From CAYPTY01 sp964413935 (GTDB taxonomy: Bacteria; Bacteroidota; Rhodothermia; Balneolales; Balneolaceae): a stretch of DNA of 64,000 nucleotides. This document shows, piece by piece, positions 37,540-46,548 of the stretch; within the stretch, counting starts at the first letter, position 1, and each line of letters begins with the position of its first letter. The translations under genes were made by a program, and so were the position numbers. The notes under the pieces are model-generated. The model saw only the letters and a program-made list of their open reading frames with translations, ran no database searches and had not been told where the DNA came from. The stretch covers positions 44,376-108,375 of the forward strand of contig CAYPTY010000010.1 of the NCBI GenBank assembly GCA_964413935.1. Reading direction: 5' to 3'.

Positions 37540-37812
37540 ATAGCACAAGCGAATGCTTGCGCTATTTATTTCGATAATGAAATGTTTGAGGGGTGGATTA
37601 AGCACAAGTGAATGCTTGCGCTATTTATTTCGATAATGAAATGTTTGAGGGGTGGATTAAGCACAAGTGAATGCTTGCGCTATTTATTTCGATAATGAAA
37701 TGTTCGCCCGGTGGCAGAAAATAGCACAAGTGAATGCTTGCGCTATTTATTTCGATAATGAAATGTTCGCCCGGTGGCAGAAAATAGCACAAGTGAATGC
37801 TTGCGCTATTTT
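37540..37812 (+). repeat. Tandem array of five REP units
   Basis: REP palindromes at 37542-37563, 37601-37622, 37660-37681, 37723-37744 and 37786-37807, all in the same orientation. Unit periods are 59, 59, 63 and 63 bases. The first has CAAGCGAATG, the other four CAAGTGAATG. Each is followed by ATTTATTTCGATAATGAAAT and then either GTTTGAGGGGTGGATTA or GTTCGCCCGGTGGCAGAAAA. It fills the 350-base space between the RAYT and M28 genes; no other gene is seen there. Confidence 0.92.
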
Positions 37813-37822
37813 TTAAAAGAAA

Positions 37823-39217
37823 TTATTCCCCAAAACTGCCGGCCGGGCCGGGGAACACAACCGGACTTTCAAAGCCGTTTTTGGATACCGAAGCTACCCC
37901 AAAGTAGTAGTTATCAATAACCACATTTTCCAGGGTGTATTCAGTCACATCTCCCACAAAAACAGAGTGCGTCCACTGATTGGCATCAGTTAATCTCCAG
38001 TAAATGCGATAGCCGGCATGCTGGGGGTTCTGCTCTTTGTTAAGGGCATCCCATTTTAAAGTAGTACTTGGCCTCACGGCTCCCTCGATCTGTACATTTG
38101 CCGGTGGATTCGGAGCCCAGGCCATGGAAGCCATAGTTACCGCATTCAGGCCAGTCAGCTTTGCTGCATAATCGAAATCAACTCCATCGATGGTATCACC
38201 GTATTTGATTCCGTTTTCAGTGCGGATATCCTGATGCTGCATGATATAATTCTCATTGGTTTCCATAATGCGCACCCCGGGATAACCGGCGTCATTAAAT
38301 GGGCGATGGTGTCCACCGCGTCCAAAACGATCGAGGCGATAAACCATCATTACATCCAGGTTGGGTACATACAAATCCGCCATTTTATCCACATAACGGG
38401 CCAGATTCCTGGATGGGGAATCCACTTCACCACCTGTAAACCGGCGACTACGCGCTTCACGCTCCGTTTCTACCGCTCGGGTGCCTTCAGAAAAAACGCG
38501 GGCGGTGGTATTGTTGATCACACCGTTGATACCTTTGATATTCCCGATCATGTCATTATTCAGAACCCCTTTGAGTCTCCAACCCTCCTTTTTAGCATAA
38601 TCAGCAAGGATTTGTCCGCCGAATAGTCCTTGCTCCTCACCTGAAAGGCCCACGTACATGATGGAACTCGGAAAGGTGTACTGGGTCAAAACCCTGGCAG
38701 CCTCGATAGCACCCGCCAACCCGCTGGCATTGTCGTTGGCACCCGGTGAAACAGAAGTGGAATCCAGTGGATCGGAAACCCGGGAGTCGATGTCGCCGCT
38801 CATCATAATAAAACGATTCGGATCGTGGGTTCCGCGCTGAATGGCCACCACATTCACCACTCGGGTGGGACGGGGAATTCTTCGGGTTCCTTCCACCACA
38901 TCACCTACATAAAAAACTTCCAGGCAGCCACCGCATTCTTCGGAAATGCGTTTAAACTCATCATAAATCCATCGACGGGCCGCACCGATGCCTCGCGTTT
39001 CAGAAACGGTATCTGACAGGGTGTGGCGGGTACCAAAGCTCACCAGTTTGCGGATGTCAGTTTCAAGTCGCTCCGCTGATGGGGCGATAGCGATATTCTG
39101 CAGGTCAAGCTCACTGTACTCAGCATTCCAGCTGCTGGTATCCTGAGCGTGGCTTTGGTTCATCAAACCAATGGTTGCGATAGAAAAGCAAAGAGCAAGA
39201 AAAAATGGGTATTTCAT
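37823..39217 (-). CDS. Secreted M28-family metallopeptidase with FnIII-like C-terminus
   Basis: 464 aa from the ATG at 39217, which starts the signal peptide (MKYPFFLALCFSIATIGLMNQSHA); the frame runs further back but into the preceding gene. Zn-peptidase core about 60-360 with GANDNASG, GEEQGLFGG, NNDMIG and HHRPFNDAGYPG. The usual first ligand motif HxDS reads GDIDSR, so His is replaced by Asp. A fibronectin-III-like domain covers about 370-455. Last gene of a five-gene reverse-strand unit starting at 43496; the preceding start is 7 bases away. Confidence 0.86.
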   Translation of the reverse strand: MKYPFFLALCFSIATIGLMNQSHAQDTSSWNAEYSELDLQNIAIAPSAERLETDIRKLVSFGTRHTLSDTVSETRGIGAARRWIYDEFKRISEECGGCLEVFYVGDVVEGTRRIPRPTRVVNVVAIQRGTHDPNRFIMMSGDIDSRVSDPLDSTSVSPGANDNASGLAGAIEAARVLTQYTFPSSIMYVGLSGEEQGLFGGQILADYAKKEGWRLKGVLNNDMIGNIKGINGVINNTTARVFSEGTRAVETEREARSRRFTGGEVDSPSRNLARYVDKMADLYVPNLDVMMVYRLDRFGRGGHHRPFNDAGYPGVRIMETNENYIMQHQDIRTENGIKYGDTIDGVDFDYAAKLTGLNAVTMASMAWAPNPPANVQIEGAVRPSTTLKWDALNKEQNPQHAGYRIYWRLTDANQWTHSVFVGDVTEYTLENVVIDNYYFGVASVSKNGFESPVVFPGPAGSFGE

Positions 39218-39224
39218 GATGCCT

Positions 39225-39692
39225 TCAGTTTTTGTTGAGTTTATCGTGGGGGCGCTGGAGTTCATCCGGCAGACCCTGCTGTTCAAGCAGCTGTTTGAGT
39301 TTCTGCAGATATACATTCTGCAATCTGCGACCACTTTTTACGCCAAAATGGTAGCCGGCTGCCACGCCTAAGATAACACCCGCAAGTACATATACAAGCC
39401 CGGTCAGGGGTTCACGAAGCTGATTGACAGCCAGAAAAATCAGCGGAGGGAGGGTTGTAATCAGCATGAGAATGAGTGATGCCCTTGATTCGGTTAGCTC
39501 CTTTCGGATGAAGCGCTTGGTGATCACGAAAATCAGGTTGAAGTAGATGATTCCATAGCCTGCAAGTAAAGCAAGCCCACCAGGCCAGCCGTAACCCATG
39601 GCAAAGGGTATAAATTTGTAGGTGAATAGTACTGCACCGAATGAAATGAATACCGAACCGGTGGCGTAGGCAAAAAGTCGTGCGTAATCCAT
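39225..39692 (-). CDS. Small four-helix membrane protein, unknown
   Basis: 155 aa. Four hydrophobic helices (about 5-30, 37-58, 70-90, 97-117) followed by a cytoplasmic helical tail (YLQKLKQLLEQQGLPDELQR). I do not recognise a family. It lies between envC (26 bases upstream) and the M28 peptidase gene (7 bases downstream), so it is part of the envelope operon. Start chosen at the ATG just upstream of the first helix. Confidence 0.75.
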   Translation of the reverse strand: MDYARLFAYATGSVFISFGAVLFTYKFIPFAMGYGWPGGLALLAGYGIIYFNLIFVITKRFIRKELTESRASLILMLITTLPPLIFLAVNQLREPLTGLVYVLAGVILGVAAGYHFGVKSGRRLQNVYLQKLKQLLEQQGLPDELQRPHDKLNKN

Positions 39693-39718
39693 GAATCAGG
39701 ATAAAGTAATTAAGCGTT

Positions 39719-41053
39719 TTATTTGCGAACCAGCCAGGATTCAGGGTTCAGCTTTTCGTTGGTGCGATTGGCTTTAATTTCGCTGATCATGAAGAAAAGA
39801 GCTTCTCCCCGGATTGAATTTTCATTTCCGGCAAAGCCAATCAGGTCACCTTTTCGGAGAACCTGACCTTTTACTGCTTCAACCCTACTCAGGTTACCGT
39901 ATGCCGTTATAAATCGGCCGTGGCGAACAAAGACCACATCCCCAAATCCCGGAACAGGCTGAACAGCATATACATACCCATCATGCACCACGTTCACCTG
40001 TTCTTCGGGCTTAGTCGTAATTTCTATACCCAGATTTTCCGTTACTGTACCGTAAACCGGGTGGCGCAGCTTTCCGAATTTTTCTGAAACTATACCGCTC
40101 TGTACCGGCCAGGGCAGCTGCCCTTTGAGCCTGGAAAAAGAATCGCCATAGGTTGCCAGGGTCGCATCATCCACGGGAATCTCACGGCGAATCGGAGTTG
40201 AATACCGCGCCACTTCGGTAGCCCGCTCAGTCTCATTCTCTATTCGCTGTGCTTCAGCCAGTTTTCGAAGCCGTTCCGCTTCCAGTTCCTCCAGTTCGGT
40301 TTCACGGCTAATGAGCTGGTCCAGGGTATTTTCAAGACCCTCTTTTTGCTGGCGAACCGTGCGCAATTGAGAAAGCAGTGTTTCCTTATCCCGGGTCAGG
40401 ATCTGAATATTCTTTTCCTGCAGTTCTTCCTGTTCGTTCAGTTTGTTTTTTTCAAGCTGTATTTCAGCCAGTACAATTTCATTTCGCTCGCGTATGTCTT
40501 CAAGAGCATCTCTTGTTTCCTCAAGTTCGTTGCGGGTTTGTCGGATTTGCTCAGCTTGTTTGATGCGCTGCTTTTCGAACTTTTGCAGATAATATGATCG
40601 AACCATCATCTGATTAATTGAGGAGGAGGTGAGCAGGAGTTCAAGGTCGGTTTTACGTCCGTTTTTATAGGCAAAAGTCAGTATTCTCTTGAAGTTATCG
40701 ATCAGCTGTCGCAAGTAAATCTGCTGTTCGGTGATCTGGCTTTCGGTAAGTTCAATTTCCAGTTCGATCTGTGACTGTTCAAAGTCCAGCTTTCGGATTT
40801 TGTTATCCTGCAGGCTGATCAGCTTTTTCAGGTTCTCATATTGTGAGTAAACCTCATTATACTTCTGATCGGTGCGATCGATGCGTTCCTCAAAGGCCTG
40901 AATTCTGGAGGTTAGTTCATTGATTTCTTGACGGGTGGCACTTTGCTTTTGGACCACATCGCGTATTTCATCATCGTAATCCTGTGCGATGAGAGGAGCT
41001 ACATCGAAAAATAAAAGAAGTAAACCGGTGGAGAGGAAGATGCTGAATTTCAT
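39719..41053 (-). CDS. EnvC-like murein hydrolase activator (degenerate LytM)
   Basis: 444 aa. Signal peptide 1-23, a long two-part coiled coil (about 25-275), and a C-terminal LytM/M23-like domain (about 310-440). The LytM metal ligands are lost: where active M23 enzymes have HxGIDI, xHLS and HxH, this protein has ENLGIEI, YGNLS and ALFFMI. It is therefore an amidase activator of EnvC type, not a peptidase. Its start overlaps the DUF4292 gene stop by 4 bases. It probably directs septal peptidoglycan splitting. Confidence 0.88.
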   Translation of the reverse strand: MKFSIFLSTGLLLLFFDVAPLIAQDYDDEIRDVVQKQSATRQEINELTSRIQAFEERIDRTDQKYNEVYSQYENLKKLISLQDNKIRKLDFEQSQIELEIELTESQITEQQIYLRQLIDNFKRILTFAYKNGRKTDLELLLTSSSINQMMVRSYYLQKFEKQRIKQAEQIRQTRNELEETRDALEDIRERNEIVLAEIQLEKNKLNEQEELQEKNIQILTRDKETLLSQLRTVRQQKEGLENTLDQLISRETELEELEAERLRKLAEAQRIENETERATEVARYSTPIRREIPVDDATLATYGDSFSRLKGQLPWPVQSGIVSEKFGKLRHPVYGTVTENLGIEITTKPEEQVNVVHDGYVYAVQPVPGFGDVVFVRHGRFITAYGNLSRVEAVKGQVLRKGDLIGFAGNENSIRGEALFFMISEIKANRTNEKLNPESWLVRK

Positions 41054-41805
41054 AAACGCTCTATGCGTACCGATTCGGGTATATTTAGTTCGAGGTTCAC
41101 TGCATCGGGGTTCAGGCTGAGGCTGCGAATCAGAAAGGCAACCCTGGACCTGCCGTCACGACTGAATATGCTAATTTTGCGAGGCAATGTGAATCCCTGT
41201 ATGCGGTCATATCCTTCATAATCGATTCGAGAGTAGGGTGCGCCATTATTCATTGGCTTCTGAACGGATTCGATCAGGCCGCTTTTTTTACCTACCTGAA
41301 TTTCCGTTTTATTAAAAAGGAGCAGAAAATAATGGTTTTCATTTTCCATCACCCGATCAATCTCCCCTTCAGAGACGGTGTAATTCAGCAGATTGATCAC
41401 ATTCACGGATGCCAGTTCATTCAGGGAGGTCATGCGTCCATCATAAACGGATACTTTCTGGGCAATCTTATCGATTTTGTTGTATATGAGGATGGAGTCG
41501 GCATCCACAAGAAACTCACCTCCGGTAATTCCGATGCGGTTTTTTACCGTGATAAGGCTTAGTTCCTTATTGGCATCAAATTCGAGTGTAAAGCGGTCGC
41601 TTTTACCTTCTTCACTGACCAGAGCACGGCCTTTGCCTTTCAAGGTCTTAAGCTGATCCTGATAATCAGGAATGGCCGCTGCGATTTCACCCGGATTATC
41701 CTTCGATGGATATCTATCCACCGGAAGATCCGCTACTTCACGTGAGGTGGAACAGGCACTCATCAAAAAAAGGGCAGTCAGAAGCATTGCCAGTCTGTTT
41801 TTCAT
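41050..41805 (-). CDS. DUF4292 lipoprotein
   Basis: 251 aa. Lipoprotein signal with lipobox LMSA-C, then a LolA/LolB-like beta fold (about 50-250, LKTLKGKGRALVSEEGKSDRF; EFLVDADSILIYNKIDK). DUF4292 is common in Bacteroidota and often placed next to a TPR protein and an EnvC homologue, as here. A lipoprotein-handling or cell-wall role is inferred. Its ATG overlaps the TPR gene stop (ATGA type) and its stop overlaps the envC ATG. Confidence 0.85.
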   Translation of the reverse strand: MKNRLAMLLTALFLMSACSTSREVADLPVDRYPSKDNPGEIAAAIPDYQDQLKTLKGKGRALVSEEGKSDRFTLEFDANKELSLITVKNRIGITGGEFLVDADSILIYNKIDKIAQKVSVYDGRMTSLNELASVNVINLLNYTVSEGEIDRVMENENHYFLLLFNKTEIQVGKKSGLIESVQKPMNNGAPYSRIDYEGYDRIQGFTLPRKISIFSRDGRSRVAFLIRSLSLNPDAVNLELNIPESVRIERL

Positions 41806-43496
41806 CAGGAGTCAATTTTTTTCTGAAGATGATTTCTTGTAGGGTCGGCATCAAGAGCTTGTTTCCACCAATTTTTGGCTTCACTCATATCTCCCATTTT
41901 TTCATATACATCGCCCAGATGTTCAAAGACTTCGGCACTGCCATTTCCGGTGTCGATGGAGGCCCGGATAAAACGACGAGCACGGTCATAATCTTCCAGC
42001 TTAAAGTAGACCCAGCCAACCGTATCGAGGTAGGCAGAATTTTCAGGGTCTTCTTCAATAGCTTCCAGAGCCAGTTCCTTAGCCCGCTCCAGATCTTCGC
42101 CACGCACCGCCAGGGCATAAGCAAAATTATTTTTGGCGTTGTGATTATCATCATCGTAACGCAGGGCTAGTTCATAAGCTCTGCGGGCTTTTTCCCATTG
42201 GTTCAGGGCATTATAAGCGTCGCCGAGGGAACCGTTAACCACCGATTTGAATGGTTTTCGCGCCGGTGCACGGGATGCTTTTTCCATCCATTCAACCGCA
42301 TCCGGGTAATTATCCTGCAACAGGAAGGCGGTTCCGAGAAAGAATTGTATAAAGGCATCATCAGGCACATTCTGATCGGCTTGAAGACCATAGGTGATGG
42401 CCTCGTCCAGCTGGTTATCTGACAGCATTATCTGAAGTAGCTGTCGCCAGGCGATGTCATCTTCCGGCAGCAGTTCCACCGCTTTTTTCAGTCGATCCTG
42501 AGCCCGGTCATTTTTTGCCATACGGGCGTAATATTCACCCGCCAGCGAAAATGCGGGACCGTATTCCGTCTCTGTTTCTGTGAAGAGATCAATCACACGC
42601 TCGGTTTCAATGCGAAGCTGAACATTCATCGGTTCGTTAATCTGGCGATTGTACATATACTGTGCCACCCGAAGCTTATTCTCCGGACTTACAATGGGAT
42701 CCTTCATAATGGATCCCAGTAAAGTGCCGGCGCTGTCCCATTTGGCTTCATCAATGTAAATACCGGATAAACGTATCAGGCTTTCAGGATCACGGGCGTT
42801 GCGTCGCAGGGCTTCCTGCAAAGAGGATTTGGCTTTATCAATTCGATTGGTGGTCTGATATAGCTCGCTCAGTAGTTTATTGACTTCCAGATTGTCCGGA
42901 TCAATTTCCTGAATGGCTTTCAGTTCCACAATAGCGGAGTCGGTGAGTGCCATAGCCTGATAATTCAGGAATTTCTGGTAATGCGCATTATAGTTCGGCC
43001 CGGTTTTCTGCAGCACCCGGTCCAGCACCTGGTTGGATCGGAGCGGATCGCCGTAATTTGTGTAGGTGGCAGCCAGCGTAAAAAGGGATTCCAGATCGTT
43101 TGGAAAGAGCTCAACCAGTTTGTTGAGTTCTTCAAGCGTGGCTTCATTTCGTCCTGCCGTCTTGTAGATTTCGGCCAGTTTCAGCCGGAAATATTTATTC
43201 TCGGGATCCGCACTGACCGCTTCTTTACCATAGTAGGCGGCCATAGGCAGATCATCTTTGGCTAGATAAAGGTCAGCCAGGGCAAAACTGACCCCGGGTT
43301 CGGGTCCCAGCTTCTTATACGCGGATACCAGCTTTCTTTCAGCCTCATCAAATTCATCGAAGGTAAATGCGCGTATGCCTTCGATGTAATCCTGCCGGCC
43401 TTCTTTGACCAGGTTTGACTGCACCTGTGCTGTGATGCTTAAAGGCAGCATCAGCATGAAAATCAGCAAAACAGGGTGAATAAATTTTTGGGTCAT
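41805..43496 (-). CDS. TPR-repeat periplasmic protein
   Basis: 563 aa from the ATG at 43496, beginning a signal peptide (ends SITAQ). About twelve tetratricopeptide repeats fill the mature protein (for example KLAEIYKTAGRNEATLEELN; FAYALAVRGEDLERAKELA). Scaffold protein, periplasmic or outer-membrane associated. First gene of the TPR-DUF4292-EnvC-membrane protein-M28 unit; the tight overlaps imply that the products work together in envelope assembly. Confidence 0.87.
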   Translation of the reverse strand: MTQKFIHPVLLIFMLMLPLSITAQVQSNLVKEGRQDYIEGIRAFTFDEFDEAERKLVSAYKKLGPEPGVSFALADLYLAKDDLPMAAYYGKEAVSADPENKYFRLKLAEIYKTAGRNEATLEELNKLVELFPNDLESLFTLAATYTNYGDPLRSNQVLDRVLQKTGPNYNAHYQKFLNYQAMALTDSAIVELKAIQEIDPDNLEVNKLLSELYQTTNRIDKAKSSLQEALRRNARDPESLIRLSGIYIDEAKWDSAGTLLGSIMKDPIVSPENKLRVAQYMYNRQINEPMNVQLRIETERVIDLFTETETEYGPAFSLAGEYYARMAKNDRAQDRLKKAVELLPEDDIAWRQLLQIMLSDNQLDEAITYGLQADQNVPDDAFIQFFLGTAFLLQDNYPDAVEWMEKASRAPARKPFKSVVNGSLGDAYNALNQWEKARRAYELALRYDDDNHNAKNNFAYALAVRGEDLERAKELALEAIEEDPENSAYLDTVGWVYFKLEDYDRARRFIRASIDTGNGSAEVFEHLGDVYEKMGDMSEAKNWWKQALDADPTRNHLQKKIDS

Positions 43497-43743
43497 GGAA
43501 AACAAAACGCAGACAGTCATACCATAGTTTGGTGTTATTTTGGCAATATCGTTGTTTTAAATTAAAGAATTACTAAATTCTCGGCGTGTCAGTTAACAGA
43601 ACACATATTACCTCCCTCATGAACCTACGGTTCCGCCGCTTTCGGCGCCGGCCCCTTGTGGCCTGACATAACACTGCGTTGTTCGCACTTCCGGACAATC
43701 ACTCCCACCCTTACATTTCAACCATCACTTTATATTAAATCCA
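43497..43743. other. Intergenic region between TPR and arginine operons with GC-rich hairpin
   Basis: 247 bases without a gene, carrying the divergent promoters. I find no exact TAnnTTTG element on either strand. Between about 43621 and 43700 the sequence turns GC-rich, with the small hairpin CGCCG-CTTT-CGGCG (about 43633-43646) and GGCC-N6-GGCC. Its function is unknown. Confidence 0.5.
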
Positions 43744-44391
43744 ATGCCTGTACGTATTCAGGTAGCTCAAACTACACATACTAAATACGCAGAAGAAATC
43801 TGCCGGATGATTGAGGATGCCGCCCGTCAACGTGGAACGGGTATTGCCAAGAGGGACCCGCAATACATTCGAAAAAAAATAGAAGCAGGTAATGCCGTAA
43901 TTGCCCTGGATGGCAAAAAAGTAGCCGGTTTCTGCTATATAGAAACATGGGAAGACAAAAAATATGCGGCAAACTCCGGACTAATCGTGGATCCGAAGTA
44001 CCGGGGAATGGGACTGGCCAAAAAGATCAAGGCACGGGCTTTTGAGCTTTCCCGTGAGCGTTTTCCGAATACCAAACTATTCGGGATAACCACTTCGCTA
44101 CCGGTTATGAAAATCAATGCGGACCTCGGATATCGGCCGGTTACCTTTTCTGAGTTAACCAAAGACAGCGCATTCTGGGATGGTTGCCAGAGCTGCCCGA
44201 ATTATGATATCCTGATGCGTAATGAGCGAAGGAATTGCCTGTGTACCGGTATGCTCTTTGATCCGGAGCATCCAAATAATCGAAAAAAAGAGGAAAAAGA
44301 GAATGCCATCCGGAAATACTATCGATGGGTTCGCCTCAAGCAGCAGTCATTTTTAAATGTGTTCAAAAAAGAAAAGAAACAACATGCCTGA
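43744..44391 (+). CDS. GNAT acetyltransferase, candidate first enzyme of arginine synthesis
   Basis: 215 aa. GNAT fold with the acyl-CoA motif VDPKYRGMGLAKKIKARAFE (about 83-102); a C-terminal cysteine-containing stretch (CQSCPNYDIL; NCLCTGML) and a basic tail. Its stop overlaps the argG start by 8 bases, and it heads the arginine operon. Equivalent GNAT genes lead arginine clusters in Bacteroidota, where a classical ArgA/ArgJ is lacking. Glutamate N-acetylation (or succinylation) is inferred from context, not shown by the sequence. Confidence 0.8.
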   Translation: MPVRIQVAQTTHTKYAEEICRMIEDAARQRGTGIAKRDPQYIRKKIEAGNAVIALDGKKVAGFCYIETWEDKKYAANSGLIVDPKYRGMGLAKKIKARAFELSRERFPNTKLFGITTSLPVMKINADLGYRPVTFSELTKDSAFWDGCQSCPNYDILMRNERRNCLCTGMLFDPEHPNNRKKEEKENAIRKYYRWVRLKQQSFLNVFKKEKKQHA

Positions 44392-45592
44392 ACCAAACAG
44401 AACCAAGAAAGAAGTAGTACTGGCTTTCAGCGGGGGATTGGATACCAGCTATTGTGCCATTTACCTTGCCAAAGAACGTAATCTGGAAGTTCATGCCGTA
44501 GCCGTGAATACCGGTGGGTTTGATAAGGATGAACAGAAGGAGATCGAAGAACGCGCAAGGGAACTGGGTGTTAACCACTTTGAAGTGCTGGACGTGACAG
44601 AAGCTTTTTATCAAAAGGCAGTTCGGTACCTGATTTACGGTAACATCCTGAAGAATAATACTTACCCCTTATCCGTGAGTGCAGAACGGGTTTTTCAGGC
44701 GGTAGCCGTAGCCGAATATGCCATGGAGCTGGGAGCGGATTACATCGCCCATGGTTCAACCGGTGCCGGTAACGATCAGGTGCGCTTTGATTATGTGTTT
44801 CATGTGATGTGTCCTCAGATTGAAGTGCTCACTCCCATCCGCAGCCAGAAACTCAGCCGTAAAGAGGAAATCGATTATCTGAAAGCGAACGGCATCGACC
44901 TGAGCTGGGAGAAAGCCAAATATTCCATCAACCGGGGACTGTGGGGTACTTCGGTTGGAGGTGCCGAAACTCTGACTTCCCATCAAACGCTGCCTGAGGA
45001 AGCCTGGCCTACTCCACTGAGCCGTGATGATGAAATGGAAATGACCCTGCACTTTCACAAAGGGGAACCGGTGGGCATCAATGATCAGGAAATGGAATCA
45101 GTGGAGTGCATTCAAGAACTGGAGAAAATGGCTGCGCCTTTTGGGATCGGCAGGGATATTCATGTTGGTGACACCATTATCGGTATCAAAGGCCGGGTTG
45201 GATTTGAGGCCTCGGCTCCGCTCATCATCATCAAGGCCCATCATCTGCTGGAGAAGCACGTGCTTGGTAAATGGCAGCAGTACTGGAAAGAACAGCTGGC
45301 AAACTGGTATGGCATGCTGATGCATGAAGGACAATATCTGGATCCGGTAATGCGCAACATCGAAACCTTTCTCGATAATACACAGAGCCATGTGAGCGGT
45401 AAGGTTTTTATAAAACTGCAGCCTAAACGATTTGAACTGGTCGGAATTGAATCCGACTTTGACCTGATGCAGTCATCTTTCGGAACCTACGGGGAAGAGA
45501 ACTCAGCCTGGACCGGGGAGGATGTGCAGGGATTCACTAAAATCCTGGCCAACCAGAATAAAATCATACAATCGGTGCAGGAAGATGATTAA
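44384..45592 (+). CDS. argG: Argininosuccinate synthase
   Basis: 402 aa from the ATG at 44384 (MPEPNRTKKEVVLAFSGGLD). ATP pyrophosphatase P-loop AFSGGLDTSYC, then AHGSTGAGNDQVRFDY and the citrulline/aspartate-binding region. Joins citrulline and aspartate using ATP. Overlaps the GNAT gene by 8 bases and argC by 8 bases. Full length, all expected motifs present. Confidence 0.95.
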   Translation: MPEPNRTKKEVVLAFSGGLDTSYCAIYLAKERNLEVHAVAVNTGGFDKDEQKEIEERARELGVNHFEVLDVTEAFYQKAVRYLIYGNILKNNTYPLSVSAERVFQAVAVAEYAMELGADYIAHGSTGAGNDQVRFDYVFHVMCPQIEVLTPIRSQKLSRKEEIDYLKANGIDLSWEKAKYSINRGLWGTSVGGAETLTSHQTLPEEAWPTPLSRDDEMEMTLHFHKGEPVGINDQEMESVECIQELEKMAAPFGIGRDIHVGDTIIGIKGRVGFEASAPLIIIKAHHLLEKHVLGKWQQYWKEQLANWYGMLMHEGQYLDPVMRNIETFLDNTQSHVSGKVFIKLQPKRFELVGIESDFDLMQSSFGTYGEENSAWTGEDVQGFTKILANQNKIIQSVQEDD

Positions 45593-46547
45593 AGCCGGAA
45601 TTATCGGAAGCGGGGGATATACGGCAGGTGAGTTAATTCGCATCCTGATTCACCATCCGGAAGTGGAACTCAGCTCGCTGGTTAGCGGCAGTCAGGCCGG
45701 AAAACCGGTAAGCGAAGTTCATCGCGACCTGATCGGCGACTGTGATCTTGCATTTGACTCAGAACTGAAGGGGGATGAAGATGTGATATTCCTGTGTTCG
45801 GGCCACGGTAAATCAGAAACCTATCTGCAATCGCATCCTGAACTGCTCGAAAAAAAAATTATTGATCTGAGTTCGGACTTCCGCCTGAAGGGCGATCACG
45901 ATTTTGTGTACGGACTTCCGGAGTTGAATCGAGCCTCTGTTGCTGAGGCTGATCACATCGCCAATCCCGGTTGTTTTGCCACCTGCATTCAGCTTGGATT
46001 GCTCCCGTTGGCGGCATCGAAAGCTTTGAATGAGGATGTCCATGTTACCGCCATCACCGGATCAACCGGTGCAGGACAGCAGCCTACTGAGTTTACACAC
46101 TTCAGCTGGAGGAACAGTAATCTTTCGGTGTACAAAGCCTTTCGCCATCAGCATCTGGATGAAATCATGCAGTCGCTGAGACAGGAAGCTTCATCCGAAA
46201 TTGGTTCGGTGCATTTTATTCCAGTTCGCGGACCCTTTACCAGAGGTATTCTGGCTGCCAGTCAGCTTAAAAGCAGCCTCAGCCAGCATGAAGTTGAGGA
46301 GCTTTACCGCGATTACTATTCTCACTCGGCCTTTGTTCATTACACGGCCATGAATCCGGACCTCAAGCAGGTGGTGAATACCAATAAATGCCTGATTCAT
46401 GCGGAAAAGGAAGGAAATCAGCTGCTGCTGGTTTCGGTGATCGACAATCTGCTGAAAGGGGCATCCGGTCAGGCCGTGCAGAATATGAATCTGATGTTTG
46501 GACTGGAAGAAGACAGGGCACTCAGACTCAAAGGGCAGGGGTATTGA
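45585..46547 (+). CDS. argC: N-acyl-gamma-glutamyl-phosphate reductase
   Basis: 320 aa from the ATG at 45585, inside the last codons of argG. NADP-binding GSGGYTAGELIRIL (about 8-21), catalytic Cys in NPGCFATCIQLG, substrate loop ITGSTGAGQ. Reduces N-acylglutamyl phosphate to the semialdehyde. The acyl group may be succinyl rather than acetyl; see the carbamoyltransferase. Confidence 0.94.
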   Translation: MIKAGIIGSGGYTAGELIRILIHHPEVELSSLVSGSQAGKPVSEVHRDLIGDCDLAFDSELKGDEDVIFLCSGHGKSETYLQSHPELLEKKIIDLSSDFRLKGDHDFVYGLPELNRASVAEADHIANPGCFATCIQLGLLPLAASKALNEDVHVTAITGSTGAGQQPTEFTHFSWRNSNLSVYKAFRHQHLDEIMQSLRQEASSEIGSVHFIPVRGPFTRGILAASQLKSSLSQHEVEELYRDYYSHSAFVHYTAMNPDLKQVVNTNKCLIHAEKEGNQLLLVSVIDNLLKGASGQAVQNMNLMFGLEEDRALRLKGQGY

Positions 46548-46548
46548 G

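Noticed and set aside
37540..37812. Possible CRISPR array
   Set aside because: Repeats are palindromic units and the intervening segments are themselves repeated rather than unique spacers; no cas gene is present. It is a REP array.
43655..43700. Integron attC-like look of CATAACACTGCGTTG
   Set aside because: I could not build the paired R/L boxes of an attC site and no integrase or cassette is nearby.
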